NCBI GenBank assembly: GCA_900315285.1
Contig: OMYO01000016.1
Location: 1 to 45,047, forward strand
From: an uncultured Eubacteriales bacterium
GTDB lineage: Bacteria > Bacillota > Clostridia > Oscillospirales > Acutalibacteraceae
Reading direction: 5' to 3'
Length of the DNA: 45,047 nt
The translations under genes and the position numbers were made by a program. This document shows positions 1 to 8,796 of the stretch, in pieces (positions within the stretch are counted from its first letter, which is position 1; every line of letters begins with the position of its first letter). The notes beneath the pieces were generated by a model. It worked only from the letters and a program-made list of their open reading frames with translations, ran no database searches and was not told the origin of the DNA.

Positions 1-15
1 AAATAAATTATACGC

Positions 16-53
16 CGGCGGTCGCCCCTTGTGGGCGGCCGTCGTCATTTTTG
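16..53 (+). terminator. Terminator of a gene left of the window
   Basis: A 12-bp stem with two G-U pairs (16-27 with 33-44) closes a 5-base loop and is followed by TCATTTTT. It fits a rho-independent terminator for a plus-strand gene lying before the window; that gene itself is not visible. Confidence 0.6.
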
Positions 54-98
54 GACAAAAAAGTAAGGAGCTGCATCACTGCTTAGTGATACAGCCCC
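54..98 (-). terminator. Terminator of the acn-icd-rex operon
   Basis: Read on the minus strand, arms 98-85 and 80-67 form a 14-position stem with two mismatches and a 4-base loop, followed by TTACTTTTTT. It lies just after the stop of the last minus-strand gene of the operon. Confidence 0.7.
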
Positions 99-115
99 TC
101 AAAACTATTGCTATA

Positions 116-823
116 TTAGGATTTCTTGCCGTCTCTCTCATCCAGAAGATAGGTTCCAGAACTTAGCACTACGACTTCCTGTTTCCCAACCCGGAAGTAG
201 CGGAGCACAGGCTCTTCAAATTCCCGGTATGTGGTGACTGTGTAGTTTTTGAGATCCACTTTCTTGATGTTTTGGGAAGCTTTGCAGCATACATACAGGT
301 TTTTCTCATAGCGGGAGAGGGACATAGGCCTGCCGAATGTGGTGGTCTTGCCCCCGCCGATACGGAAGTCAATGCGCTGCAATTTCTTGTTGTAGCGGAC
401 AATGGCGTTCTGGTCCGGCACAGCACACCAGAGGTTCTTTCCCTCTGGGGCACAGCTTCGGAGCGTACAGTCGTGGTAGAGCAGGTCTCCGGTCCAGGCG
501 AGGGTACCCCGTGTGTCAAAAATTCCCATCTCCCCGGTGGGGAAGATGACATTCATGATGCCTCTGGGGTTCTCGCACACTGCGCAGGAGATATAGTCAT
601 TGACCTGCATAACAATGTCCTGATAATTGGGCCCGAATTTGCACTCATTGAAAAAGCTCTTGCGTACTTTCTGGACCACCATGGATTTCAAGTCGTAGAA
701 CCAGAAAGAGACCCGCAGCTTACCGTTGCTGTCCTTTTCGTTGGGCTGAATAATGACAAATCCGTCGGGATGGGGGACGATGTCAAGCGGCATGTAATCC
801 AGTATCTGCTTCAATTCCAACAC
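116..823 (-). CDS. Beta-propeller-like protein of unknown function
   Basis: A 235-residue protein that I cannot assign to a named family. It has no signal peptide or membrane segment and looks cytosolic. The sequence is rich in short beta-strand and turn units such as GKNLWCAVPDQNAIVRYNKK and KNLYVCCKASQNIKKVDLKN, which resemble NHL/WD-like propeller blades; the length would allow only about four to five blades. The annotated start is GTG (821-823), but a TTG one codon later is better spaced from the AGGAG, so the start is uncertain by one codon. It follows rex by 15 bp and ends at a terminator, so it is the last gene of the acn-icd-rex operon. A redox or metabolic link is inference from position only. 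Confidence 0.7.
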   Translation of the reverse strand: MLELKQILDYMPLDIVPHPDGFVIIQPNEKDSNGKLRVSFWFYDLKSMVVQKVRKSFFNECKFGPNYQDIVMQVNDYISCAVCENPRGIMNVIFPTGEMGIFDTRGTLAWTGDLLYHDCTLRSCAPEGKNLWCAVPDQNAIVRYNKKLQRIDFRIGGGKTTTFGRPMSLSRYEKNLYVCCKASQNIKKVDLKNYTVTTYREFEEPVLRYFRVGKQEVVVLSSGTYLLDERDGKKS

Positions 824-838
824 TCCTGCATGACAAGT

Positions 839-1486
839 TTACGATTCACCAAAGTTGGTGCGGTTCAGGACCTGGTAGCACAGGGTCATGAGACTGTCAT
901 TCAGGTGGACATTTTCACAGGAGACATCCGGATACTTCTCGGAGATGTTGTAGTGGGAGAAGTTCCAGTAACCGCGGACACCACAGGGGATGAGGATGTC
1001 CACAAGCTTTTCCGCAGAGTCATAGGGGACACAGAGGACGGCCACGTCGACCTGGTTCTCTTTGCAGAAGTCTTCCAATTCCTCTGCGTCGCGGACTGGA
1101 ATACCTTTGATCATCTGACCGGCAAGGGTCTCCTTGCGGTCAAAGATGCCGATGAGGTCAAAGCCGAGGGCCTTAAAGTCCATCTGTGTGGCGATGGTGT
1201 GGCCCAGATTTCCGGCGCCGATGAGCACGGTCTTAAAGCCGCTGTCGACACCGAGAATTTTTCCGATTTCCTTGTAGAGGCTTGCAATGTTGTAGCCGTA
1301 ACCCTGCTGGCCAAAGCCTCCAAAGTTGTTGAGATCCTGGCGGATCTGGGAGGCGGAGAGACCCATGCGCTGGGCCAGCTCACGGCTTGAGATGCGAACC
1401 ATGCCCTCTTTCTGAAGATGGCTCAGAAAGCGGTAGTAACGAGGCAGTCTTTTGATGACTGAACTCGAGACGTATTTTGAACTCAT
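839..1486 (-). CDS. rex: Redox-sensing transcriptional repressor Rex
   Basis: Rex senses the NADH/NAD+ ratio and represses fermentative and redox genes when NADH is low. The 215-residue length is normal for the family. An N-terminal winged helix (about residues 15-75, with SASQIRQDLNNFGGFGQQGY) is followed by a Rossmann domain whose NAD-binding loop is GAGNLG (90-95). The C-terminal NFSHYNI segment matches the position of the usual NF-P-x motif. ATG start with AAAGGA upstream. It sits 41 bp after icd on the same strand with no terminator between, so it is probably co-transcribed with acn and icd. A Rex-like operator lies at the operon promoter, which suggests autoregulation. Confidence 0.97.
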   Translation of the reverse strand: MSSKYVSSSVIKRLPRYYRFLSHLQKEGMVRISSRELAQRMGLSASQIRQDLNNFGGFGQQGYGYNIASLYKEIGKILGVDSGFKTVLIGAGNLGHTIATQMDFKALGFDLIGIFDRKETLAGQMIKGIPVRDAEELEDFCKENQVDVAVLCVPYDSAEKLVDILIPCGVRGYWNFSHYNISEKYPDVSCENVHLNDSLMTLCYQVLNRTNFGES

Positions 1487-1527
1487 AATGTTAATCCTTT
1501 ACTAGACCGGCAGCCGATAGACGGTAA

Positions 1528-2697
1528 TCAGCTGTTGAGGGTCTGAATTGTATCCATAACATAGTCACCAAATTCGCGGCAGGTAGCGCCGTCCTCGCGA
1601 CCGGTGATGACGTACTTCTTCTCCTGGAACATGCACTTGTCCAGGGCTTTCTCGAGGAGGTCGGCCTTGTCGTTGCGGCCGATGTGGTTGAGGAGCATGA
1701 CCGTGGCACGGAGCATAGAGCACGGGTCAGCGTAGTCTCCGCGGCCTTCCTTGATCATACGGGGAGCCGAGCCGTGGATGGCCTCAAACATGGCATAGTG
1801 CTTGCCGATATTGGCAGAACCTGCGGTTCCAACGCCGCCCTGGAACTCGGCGGCCTCGTCGGTGATGATGTCACCGTACAGGTTCGGAAGAATGAAGACC
1901 TTGAAGTCACGACGGCGCTTCTCATCGATGAGTTTAGCGGTCGTAATGTCAATGTACCACTCGTCGGTCGTAATATCCGGATATTTCTTGCCGATGTTTT
2001 TGCACAGGTTCAGGAATTTGCCGTCGGTGGTCTTGATTACGTTGGCCTTCTGGATGATGGAGACGCGGTCTTTCTTGTTGTTCTTTGCATACTCGTAGGC
2101 GAGGCGGGCAATGCGCTCACTTCCCTCGGTGGTGGTGACAACAAAGTCCACGGCGAGATCATCATTGACATTTACGCCCTTGGAGCCAACAGCGTAGGCT
2201 CCCTCAGTGTTCTCACGGAAGAATGTCCAGTCAATGCCCTGCTCGGGGATGCGGACCGGGCGGACGTTGGCGAAGAGGTCAAGGGCCTTTCTCATGGCGA
2301 CATTGGCGCTCTCAATGTTGGGTCTGCCGTCACCGGCCTGCGGGGTAGTGGTCGGTCCTTTCAGGATGACGTCACACTGCTTGAGCTCTTCCATGACGTC
2401 GTCCGGAATGGCCTGCATGTGGGCGATTCGGTTCTCGATGGTAAGACCGTCAATCACCTTGAATTCGACTTTGCCGGCGTCGACTTCGTCCTGAAGAAGG
2501 TACTCAAGGACACGGGCAGATTCCTTCGTGATGATGGGGCCGATGCCGTCACCGCCGCAGACGCCGATGACGATTTTTTCCTTGGTCTCGAAGTCGGTGA
2601 AGTCGCCCTCGGATTTGATGCGGTCATTGCGCTCCAATTGCTCGGTCAGGAGTGCTTTGAATTTTTCGGTGGCCTGTTCGATGTCTTTCTCGTACAT
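1528..2697 (-). CDS. icd: Isocitrate dehydrogenase (isocitrate/isopropylmalate dehydrogenase family)
   Basis: Oxidative decarboxylation of isocitrate to 2-oxoglutarate. The 389-residue protein has GGDGIGP near residue 48, the substrate loop SANVAMRKALDLFANVRPVR (the Ser-x-Asn-x-x-x-Arg pattern of isocitrate enzymes), and the Mg/substrate motif NLYGDIITDEAAEFQGG followed by GSANIG. The HGSAP cofactor loop is followed by RMIKEG, which does not clearly match either the NADP Lys-Tyr or the classic NAD Asp pattern, so cofactor choice is open. It lies 17 bp after acn: together they turn citrate into 2-oxoglutarate, probably for glutamate synthesis. No citrate synthase gene is in the window. A homoisocitrate or isopropylmalate role is less likely given the aconitase partner. 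Confidence 0.92.
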   Translation of the reverse strand: MYEKDIEQATEKFKALLTEQLERNDRIKSEGDFTDFETKEKIVIGVCGGDGIGPIITKESARVLEYLLQDEVDAGKVEFKVIDGLTIENRIAHMQAIPDDVMEELKQCDVILKGPTTTPQAGDGRPNIESANVAMRKALDLFANVRPVRIPEQGIDWTFFRENTEGAYAVGSKGVNVNDDLAVDFVVTTTEGSERIARLAYEYAKNNKKDRVSIIQKANVIKTTDGKFLNLCKNIGKKYPDITTDEWYIDITTAKLIDEKRRRDFKVFILPNLYGDIITDEAAEFQGGVGTAGSANIGKHYAMFEAIHGSAPRMIKEGRGDYADPCSMLRATVMLLNHIGRNDKADLLEKALDKCMFQEKKYVITGREDGATCREFGDYVMDTIQTLNS

Positions 2698-2714
2698 GAG
2701 GATCTTCCCTTTCT

Positions 2715-4649
2715 TTATTTGTTCTTTTCTCTGGTGTAGTCGAGGAGTCCGCCGGCAAGCAGGATTTCTCTCTGGCGCTCGGAGAACTTGAAGGAGAGGG
2801 TGTATTCCTCGCCCTTGGTCTTGTTGGTGAGAACGATGGTCTCGCCGTCCTTGATGGAGGAGATGACGTCGTTCAGAACGAGCTCGTCGCCCTGGTCGAT
2901 CTTGTCGTAGTCGTCCGGATTCTGGAATGTCAGCGGGATGATACCGGCATTGACCAGGTTGGCGGCGTGGATTCGGGCAAAGCTCTTGGCAATGACGGCT
3001 TTGATTCCAAGGTAGAGTGGAACAAGTGCGGCATGCTCACGGGAAGAGCCCTGACCGTAGTTGGAACCGCCGATGATGAAGCCCTTGCCCTCTTTCTTGC
3101 AGTTCTCGGAGAAGTTCGGGTCACACTGACGGAAGCAGAACTCGGAGAGCTTCGGAATGTTGGAGCGATAGGGGAGGATGGCGGAACCGGCCGGCATGAT
3201 GTGGTCGGTGGTAATATTGTCTCCGACCTTCAGGATGGCCTTTGCGTCAATGGTCTCGGTCATGACGTTGGAGTCCGGGAACGGCTTGATATTCGGGCCG
3301 TAGTAGATTTCCACGTCTTTGGCGTCCTCGGGGGAAGCCGGGGCCTCTATCATGTTATCGTTGATGTGGAAGTGTTTCGGCATTTTTGCCTTCGGAGCCT
3401 TGCCAAAGGTACGGGGGTCTGTCAGGTAACCAGTGATGGCGGAGACAGCGGCGACCTCCGGGCTGACAAGGTAGATCTGTCCGTCGGCAGTTCCAGAACG
3501 ACCCTCAAAGTTACGGTTGAAGGTACGGAGAGAAATGCCCTTGGACTTCGGAGACTGACCCATTCCGATGCAGGGACCGCATGCGGACTCAAGGATACGG
3601 GCACCGGCGTCAATGATGTCGGTGAGGGCGCCATTCTCAGCCAGCATAGAGAGAACCTGCTTGGAGCCGGGGGAGATGGTGAGGTCTACGCCCGGGGCGA
3701 CTTTGCGGCCTTTGAGGATGGCAGCGACCTTCATCATGTCTGCCAGCGAAGAGTTGGTGCAGGAACCAATGCAGCACTGGTCGACTTTGATACGGCCGAT
3801 TTCCGTGACCTTTTCTACACGGTCGGGCATATGCGGCTTTGCGGCCAGAGGCTCAAGAGTGGAGAGGTCAATTTCGATGGTCTTGTCATAAACTGCGTCT
3901 TCATCTGCAACAAGCTCTTTCCAGTCATCTTCACGGCCTTGAGCTTTCAGGAACTCCTTTGTGGTCTTGTCAGACGGGAAGATAGAGGTGGTGGCACCGA
4001 GCTCAGCACCCATGTTGGTGATGGTGGCACGCTCGGGAACCGTCAGGGTCGAGACGCCGGGTCCGCCGTACTCGACAATGTAGCCGACTCCGCCTTTGAC
4101 GGAGAGGATGCGCAGGACTTCGAGGATGACATCCTTGGCAGTGACCCAGGGCTGGAGTTCACCGGTGAGGTTGACCTTCAGCATTTTGGGCATATTAATG
4201 TAATATTCGCCGCCGCCCATGGCAACTGCGACGTCAAGTCCGCCGGCACCCATGGCCAGCATGCCGATTCCGCCGCCGGTGGGAGTATGGCTGTCCGAGC
4301 CGATAAGGGTCTTGCCGGGAACGCCAAAACGCTCAAGGTTGACCTGGTGGCAGATGCCGTTACCCGGACGGGAGAAGTAGACGCCGCGCTTCTTGGCAAC
4401 GGTGCCAATGAAGCGGTGGTCGTCGGCATTCATGAAGCCGGACTGAAGTGTGTTGTGGTCAATATAGGCGACAGAGAGCTCCGTTTTGACACGGTCGATA
4501 CCCATGGCCTCCAGTTCCAGATAAGCCATGGTTCCCGTGGCGTCCTGGGTCAGGGTGCGGTCAATGTGAAGGCCGATTTCAGAACCGGGCTCCATGGTGC
4601 CGCTGACCAGGTGCTCTTTGATGATTTTTTGGCTGATAGTATAACCCAT
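2715..4649 (-). CDS. acn: Aconitate hydratase, [4Fe-4S]
   Basis: Isomerises citrate to isocitrate. At 644 residues it matches the shorter aconitase type, well below the roughly 890 residues of AcnA. Cluster ligands are Cys297 (in CIGSCTNSS) and Cys357/Cys360 (ACGPCIGMG). The active-site segment GSDSHTPTGGGIGM is at 118-130, and the C-terminal swivel domain carries GDNITTDHIMPAG and GGSNYGQGSSREHAA. ATG start with AGGAG seven bases upstream. It is the first gene of the operon acn-icd-rex-unknown and has a strong promoter with a Rex-like operator. It is divergent from the GntR gene. Confidence 0.95.
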   Translation of the reverse strand: MGYTISQKIIKEHLVSGTMEPGSEIGLHIDRTLTQDATGTMAYLELEAMGIDRVKTELSVAYIDHNTLQSGFMNADDHRFIGTVAKKRGVYFSRPGNGICHQVNLERFGVPGKTLIGSDSHTPTGGGIGMLAMGAGGLDVAVAMGGGEYYINMPKMLKVNLTGELQPWVTAKDVILEVLRILSVKGGVGYIVEYGGPGVSTLTVPERATITNMGAELGATTSIFPSDKTTKEFLKAQGREDDWKELVADEDAVYDKTIEIDLSTLEPLAAKPHMPDRVEKVTEIGRIKVDQCCIGSCTNSSLADMMKVAAILKGRKVAPGVDLTISPGSKQVLSMLAENGALTDIIDAGARILESACGPCIGMGQSPKSKGISLRTFNRNFEGRSGTADGQIYLVSPEVAAVSAITGYLTDPRTFGKAPKAKMPKHFHINDNMIEAPASPEDAKDVEIYYGPNIKPFPDSNVMTETIDAKAILKVGDNITTDHIMPAGSAILPYRSNIPKLSEFCFRQCDPNFSENCKKEGKGFIIGGSNYGQGSSREHAALVPLYLGIKAVIAKSFARIHAANLVNAGIIPLTFQNPDDYDKIDQGDELVLNDVISSIKDGETIVLTNKTKGEEYTLSFKFSERQREILLAGGLLDYTREKNK

Positions 4650-4680
4650 AACTTCAACTCCTGCAGATAAAGAATATGCC

Positions 4681-4709
4681 CCTTTTTGGGGGCCTTTTCG
4701 CCAAAAAGG
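4681..4709 (-). promoter_or_regulatory. Hairpin in the acn 5' leader
   Basis: Arms 4681-4689 and 4701-4709 form a perfect 9-bp stem (CCTTTTTGG with CCAAAAAGG) inside the roughly 85-base leader between the predicted acn transcript start and its ATG. No U-run follows on the minus strand, so it is not an obvious terminator. Role unknown. Confidence 0.4.
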
Positions 4710-4720
4710 CAGAATAATCC

Positions 4721-4738
4721 TGTTTAACTTTTTAACAA
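4721..4738. promoter_or_regulatory. Rex-like operator at the acn promoter
   Basis: TGTTTAA-CTTT-TTAACAA has the spacing of the Rex consensus TTGTTAA-N4-TTAACAA: the right half is perfect and the left half has two differences. It covers the expected acn transcript start, about 5-10 bases after the minus-strand -10 box, as expected for repression. Confidence 0.55.
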
Positions 4739-4742
4739 ACTT

Positions 4743-4771
4743 ATTATATAGAGTGGCCAGAACAAAGTCAA
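4743..4771 (-). promoter_or_regulatory. Sigma-A promoter of the acn operon
   Basis: On the minus strand, TTGACT (4771-4766), a 17-base spacer and TATAAT (4748-4743). This is close to the ideal housekeeping promoter. Confidence 0.75.
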
Positions 4772-4802
4772 CGAAAAACAGGAATCATTCAATTGCAATT
4801 TA

Positions 4803-4831
4803 TTGCACAATCTCTGGAAGGATGGTATGCT
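4803..4831 (+). promoter_or_regulatory. Promoter of the GntR-family gene
   Basis: TTGCAC (4803-4808), 17-base spacer, TATGCT (4826-4831). Transcription would start near 4838, which argues against the ATG at 4843 and for the one at 4867. Confidence 0.55.
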
Positions 4832-4866
4832 GAGAAAAAGTTATGGAAAATTGGATCGGTGAAAAT

Positions 4867-5586
4867 ATGGAACTGGAAATTCGTCCTATCAAGGCACCGT
4901 CGGTACGGGAACTTTTTGAGCAGCAGCTTGCGGAGAAAATCATTCGCGGGGAATTGAAGCCAGGGGACAAACTTCCCTCGGAACGGGAAATGGCGACAAA
5001 GGCACAGATCTCAAAATCTGCTGTCCATCTCGCTCTAGCGGATTTAGAGCGGCTCGGCTGTGTTGCGACAACGGAACGGCAGGGGACCTATGTGGCGGAC
5101 TATAGAAAATATGGCAACGCTATGACTCTGGGACTTTTGACACCGGATGATGGGTTCGTTTTTGACAATCAGAAGACCATTGATATTCTGGAAATGCGGG
5201 ACGGACTCGAGGTTCACGCGCTGAAACGTCTGGCGGATAATATGACACCGGAGAACATTGAGATCCTTGAGGCAGACTGCCGTGCTGTGGATGATTACTG
5301 CAAAGAGGCTGAACCGGTACAGGTTGAGACCCTTGCCAAAATGTTTTTCCAGTTTCACCACGATATCTGCTTTTGTTCCGGGAACTTTGTCCTCCCCATG
5401 GTCTTCAACTCTTTCCGGTATTCCACGTCCTATTTCTGGGAACAGCCCATCCGGGAGCTCGGAGCAGAACGCTGTGTGGAATTGCTGCATGGAATGATGA
5501 ATGCCATCCTGACTGGGGACAGCGAGAAGTCCATCGCCTTCTTCCGTCAGGAAATGGATATCTACATCGCCGAACTTTCCAAGTAA
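4867..5586 (+). CDS. FadR-type GntR-family transcriptional regulator
   Basis: DNA-binding regulator with an N-terminal winged helix (GELKPGDKLPSEREMATKAQ is the classic GntR helix signature) and a C-terminal all-helical FCD-type ligand domain from about residue 95 on. I place the start at 4867 (MELEIRP, 239 residues): the alternative ATG at 4843 would lie only about 5 bases from the predicted transcript start and lacks a ribosome site. The gene has its own promoter and terminator. It is followed by an oxidoreductase whose promoter carries a TGGTTAAACCA palindrome, the pattern bound by the FadR subfamily, so that gene is its likely target. The effector is unknown. Confidence 0.9.
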   Translation: MELEIRPIKAPSVRELFEQQLAEKIIRGELKPGDKLPSEREMATKAQISKSAVHLALADLERLGCVATTERQGTYVADYRKYGNAMTLGLLTPDDGFVFDNQKTIDILEMRDGLEVHALKRLADNMTPENIEILEADCRAVDDYCKEAEPVQVETLAKMFFQFHHDICFCSGNFVLPMVFNSFRYSTSYFWEQPIRELGAERCVELLHGMMNAILTGDSEKSIAFFRQEMDIYIAELSK

Positions 5587-5613
5587 ACACCATAGGATAG
5601 CAAGTTAGTCCTC

Positions 5614-5652
5614 GGGTTTGGTAAAAACCACCAAACCCAAGGGCTATTTTTT
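5614..5652 (+). terminator. Terminator of the GntR-family gene
   Basis: A perfect 9-bp stem, 5614-5622 (GGGTTTGGT) with 5630-5638, then GGGCTA and seven T. The arm also contains TGGTAAAAACCA. Confidence 0.75.
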
Positions 5653-5675
5653 TACATACAGATTTGAATATATGT

Positions 5676-5703
5676 TTGACGAACAAGCGTTTAAAAATAT
5701 ACG
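5676..5703 (+). promoter_or_regulatory. Promoter of the Fe-S/FAD oxidoreductase
   Basis: TTGACG (5676-5681), 16-base spacer, TATACG (5698-5703), in an A/T-rich stretch. The operator-like palindrome begins 8 bases further on. Confidence 0.45.
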
Positions 5704-5710
5704 ATTTTCT

Positions 5711-5721
5711 TGGTTAAACCA
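5711..5721. promoter_or_regulatory. Operator-like palindrome TGGTTAAACCA
   Basis: A perfect 11-base palindrome (TGGT-TAA-ACCA) at the expected transcript start. It matches the TGGT-N3-ACCA pattern of FadR-subfamily GntR regulators, and such a regulator is encoded directly upstream. Binding by it is inference. Confidence 0.5.
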
Positions 5722-5768
5722 GACAAAACTGGTTATTTGGTAAGTCTGGATTATGGGAGGTAAATCAT

Positions 5769-8574
5769 ATGCCAAGAGACGTAAACCCGCGGATCCATGT
5801 CAATGACTGGGACTACCCGCATGAGGACTATCATACCGATGATCCTGAGAAAGCAAAGCTTGTCAAGAAGCTTGCCTGCATGATCACGGATAATATTCCG
5901 CGCACGCTGAACATGAAAGAAAACTATATGGATTACTGGATCCTTGACCGCATGCTCACGAAGGAACAGGTCAAGTTCATGCTCAGCTTCAAAAAGAAGA
6001 GAGTTCCCGCTGTTACGGCAGAGCTTGCTGAGCGTAACCACATGAGTATGGAAGACACGCAGAAGATGATTGACGACCTGCTCTATATCGGTATTCTGGA
6101 GCAGAACCGTGACAATGCGGACAATCATATCCAGTATGTCGTCCCGAAATGGGTCGTCGGCTCCGGCGAGTACATGATGGAGCACGCCATCCTTCCGGAC
6201 GAGCATCCGGAAATTGCCACCATGTTCAACCTGGCACCTCAGGAGCCCCTGGAGTTCGCAGCAAAGATGGTTCCTCCCGGAGGAGCTGGACTTGGAATGC
6301 ATGTCATCCCGGTTGAGAAGGCCATTCCGAATAATTCCCACTCCGAGAGTATTGAGCATCTGTCCCACTGGCTGGACAAATATGATAAGTTCTGCGCCAT
6401 GGTCTGCGCATGTCGAAAGGCACAGCGGTTCCGCGGTGAGGGTGTTGGAGACATCGAGGGCTACATGTGCATTGGTGTCGGAGACATTGCAGAATATCTT
6501 GTGACTTCCGGCAAGGACGCACATTATATTACCAAAGAACAGGTCATTGAGACCCTGGAGCGCGCTGAGCGCAAGGGCTACGTCCATCAGGTCACCAATA
6601 TCGACGGCCCGGAGCGCATCGTCGGTATCTGTAACTGCTCTCCCGGATCCTGCTATGGTCTCCGTACTTCGCAGCTGTTCAATACACCGAACATGTCCCG
6701 TTCCCCGTATCGTGCCCATGTTGACAAGGATAAATGCGTCGCATGCGGCAAGTGCGTAGAGGTATGTCCGGCAGGTGCTGCAAGACTTGGTCAGAAACTG
6801 CATCGCGCAGATGGAATCGACGTCACTTATCCCATGCATGAGCTCCCAGACGAGCAGAGATGGGGAGAGGACAAATGGGATCCGGACTACAGAGACCATA
6901 ACAAGGTCAACTGCTATGACACCGGCACATCGCCCTGCAAGACCGCATGTCCTGCCCATATTGCTGTTCAGGGTTTTGTGAGAATGGCGCTCGAGGGCCG
7001 CTATGAGGATGCCCTCAAACTCATCCGCCAGGACAACCCGTTCCCGGCTGTCTGCGGCGCCGTCTGCAACAAGCGCTGTGAGGACCGCTGCACCAGAGGC
7101 CTTATCGATAAACCGGTCTCCATTGATGAGATCAAGAAATTCGTCGCCCAGCAGGAGATGACGAATGTCGACAACCTCATTCCGATCTGCGAGAACGGCG
7201 ACGGCAACCAGTGGGATGACTACAAGATCGCCATCATCGGTGCCGGCCCGGCCGGTCTCTCTGCGGCTTACTACCTCCGCATTGAGGGTTATCCGGTCAC
7301 CGTCTTCGAGCGGGAGGCCAACCCCGGCGGTATGCTTCGCAATGGTATTCCGAACTTCCGCCTTGAGAAGAGCATCATCGACACGGAAATTGACATCATC
7401 CGCCGTATGGGCGCTGAGATCAAGTGCGGTGTCGAGGTCGGTAAAGACGTCACTTTGGACGAACTCCGCGCACAGGGCTATAAAGCCTTCTATGTTGCCA
7501 TTGGCCTTCAGGGCGGCCGCCTTGCCGGCGTTCCTGGTGAGGATGCCGAGGGTGTTGAGTCCGGCGTCAGCTTCCTGAGAAGGATCAATCAGGATAATTC
7601 CGTCCGTCTCGGCGGCGACACCGTTGTTGTTGGCGGCGGTTAATGTTGCAGCAGACGTTGCACGCTCCGCGGCCAGAGCCACCGACGGAAAAGTTTACAT
7701 GGTATCTCTGGAGCAGCGGGATGAAATGCCGGCTGCCAAGGGCGAAATTGCCGAGGTTGAAGAGGAAAACATCGACATCCGAAATGGCTGGGGCCCGAAG
7801 GAAATCCTGGTCGAGGACGGAAAAGTCACCGGTATTGTTTTCAAGAAATGCACGCAGGTCAAGGATGCGGACGGACGCTTCAACCCGCAGTATGATGAGG
7901 ACGACACCATGACGCTTCCGTGTACGGATGTTCTCATGGCTATCGGCCAGTCCGCGGAGTGGGGCGATCTGCTCAAGGGCAGCAAGGTGGAACTCAACCG
8001 CAACGGCACTGCCAAGGCAGACAAAATCACGTTCCAGACTGCAGAGCCGGACATCTTTGTCGGCGGAGACATTTACCACGGTGCGCGATTCGCCATCGAT
8101 GCCATCGCTGAGGGTAAACTCGGCATGTACTCCCTGAATCGCTATGTCCATCCGGGTCAGTCCCTGACCATCGGCCGTGACCTCCGTGAATTCATCGAGC
8201 TTGACCGGGACGACATCAGCATTCCGCTCAACTCCTTTGACACGGCGGACCGCCAGACACCGGGCATGAAACCGGGTGACCCGCTGGCCACATTCAGTGA
8301 CCTCCGCGAGCCCCTCACTGAGGAGCAAATCAAGAAGGAGGCAGGCCGCTGCCTTGGCTGCGGCGCCACCACCGTCGATCTGAACCAGTGCGTCGGCTGT
8401 GGTCTCTGCACCACGCGCTGCGAGTTTGACGCCATCCATCTGAGCCGTGACATTCCGGAGGCATCCAATATGGTTGTTGCCGAGGATATGTATGGAGCCA
8501 TCGGCCCGTACGCGGCGAAGAGAGCCATCAAGATCGTGAAGCGCGAATTGAAGGAAAAGTTCGCACGGAAATAA
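5769..8574 (+). pseudogene. Multidomain 4Fe-4S/FAD NAD(P)H oxidoreductase (glutamate-synthase-small-subunit-like), frameshifted
   Basis: As designed this would be a cytosolic enzyme of about 934 residues. The N-terminal 130 residues look like a helical/winged-helix domain. A cysteine-rich block follows (CAMVCAC, CNCSPGSCYG), then a ferredoxin motif CVACGKCVEVC, a GltD-type N-terminal Fe-S region (CPAHIAVQGF, CGAVCNKRCEDRC), the FAD loop GAGPAGLSAA, an NAD(P)H loop GGGNVAADVA, and a C-terminal CVGCGLCTTRC cluster. It probably moves electrons between NAD(P)H and ferredoxin or an unknown acceptor. The frame ends at TAA 7641-7643 right inside the NAD(P)H glycine motif; dropping T7641 restores a continuous frame to 8574. 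Ribosome site GGGAGG precedes ATG 5769. Single gene with its own promoter and terminator. Confidence 0.85.
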
Positions 8575-8590
8575 ACTCTAATGGATAAGG

Positions 8591-8627
8591 CTGCCCTGCG
8601 CTTAAATTTTGGCGCAGGGCAGTTTTT
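8591..8627 (+). terminator. Terminator of the oxidoreductase gene
   Basis: A perfect 11-bp stem (CTGCCCTGCGC 8591-8601 with 8612-8622), 10-base loop, then five T. Confidence 0.9.
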
Positions 8628-8703
8628 CTCCGGATTGGGATCGATACAGCAGACATCTCCTCCTATTGCGGCTTTCATTTTCCTGTGCTAAAATACGTCA
8701 GTA

Positions 8704-8733
8704 TTGAATAAAAATTTGCCCAATCCGTATGAT
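8704..8733 (+). promoter_or_regulatory. Likely promoter of uppP
   Basis: TTGAAT (8704-8709), 18-base spacer, TATGAT (8728-8733). A second candidate lies just upstream: TTGCGG (8666-8671), 17 bases, TAAAAT (8689-8694). Confidence 0.4.
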
Positions 8734-8796
8734 ATTTTTTTCACGAAAATTCGCAAGTCTTTTTAGCTTTGGGCTCTATGCTGTGAGGTTTCATAA

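Noticed and set aside
272..1390. Long plus-strand frame opposite the propeller gene and rex
   Set aside because: It is antisense to two well-supported genes and has no ribosome site or family motifs; biased codon use keeps the opposite frame open.
2967..4670. 567-codon plus-strand frame opposite aconitase
   Set aside because: Antisense shadow of a certain gene, with no recognisable motif.
7632..7646. Programmed +1 frameshift at GGT TAA T
   Set aside because: The P-site Gly tRNA would pair poorly with GTT after slipping, and I see no upstream ribosome-site-like stimulator as in prfB; mutation or sequence error is simpler.
5751..7682. 643-codon minus-strand frame opposite the oxidoreductase
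   Set aside because: Antisense shadow; the plus frame carries Fe-S, FAD and NAD(P)H motifs.
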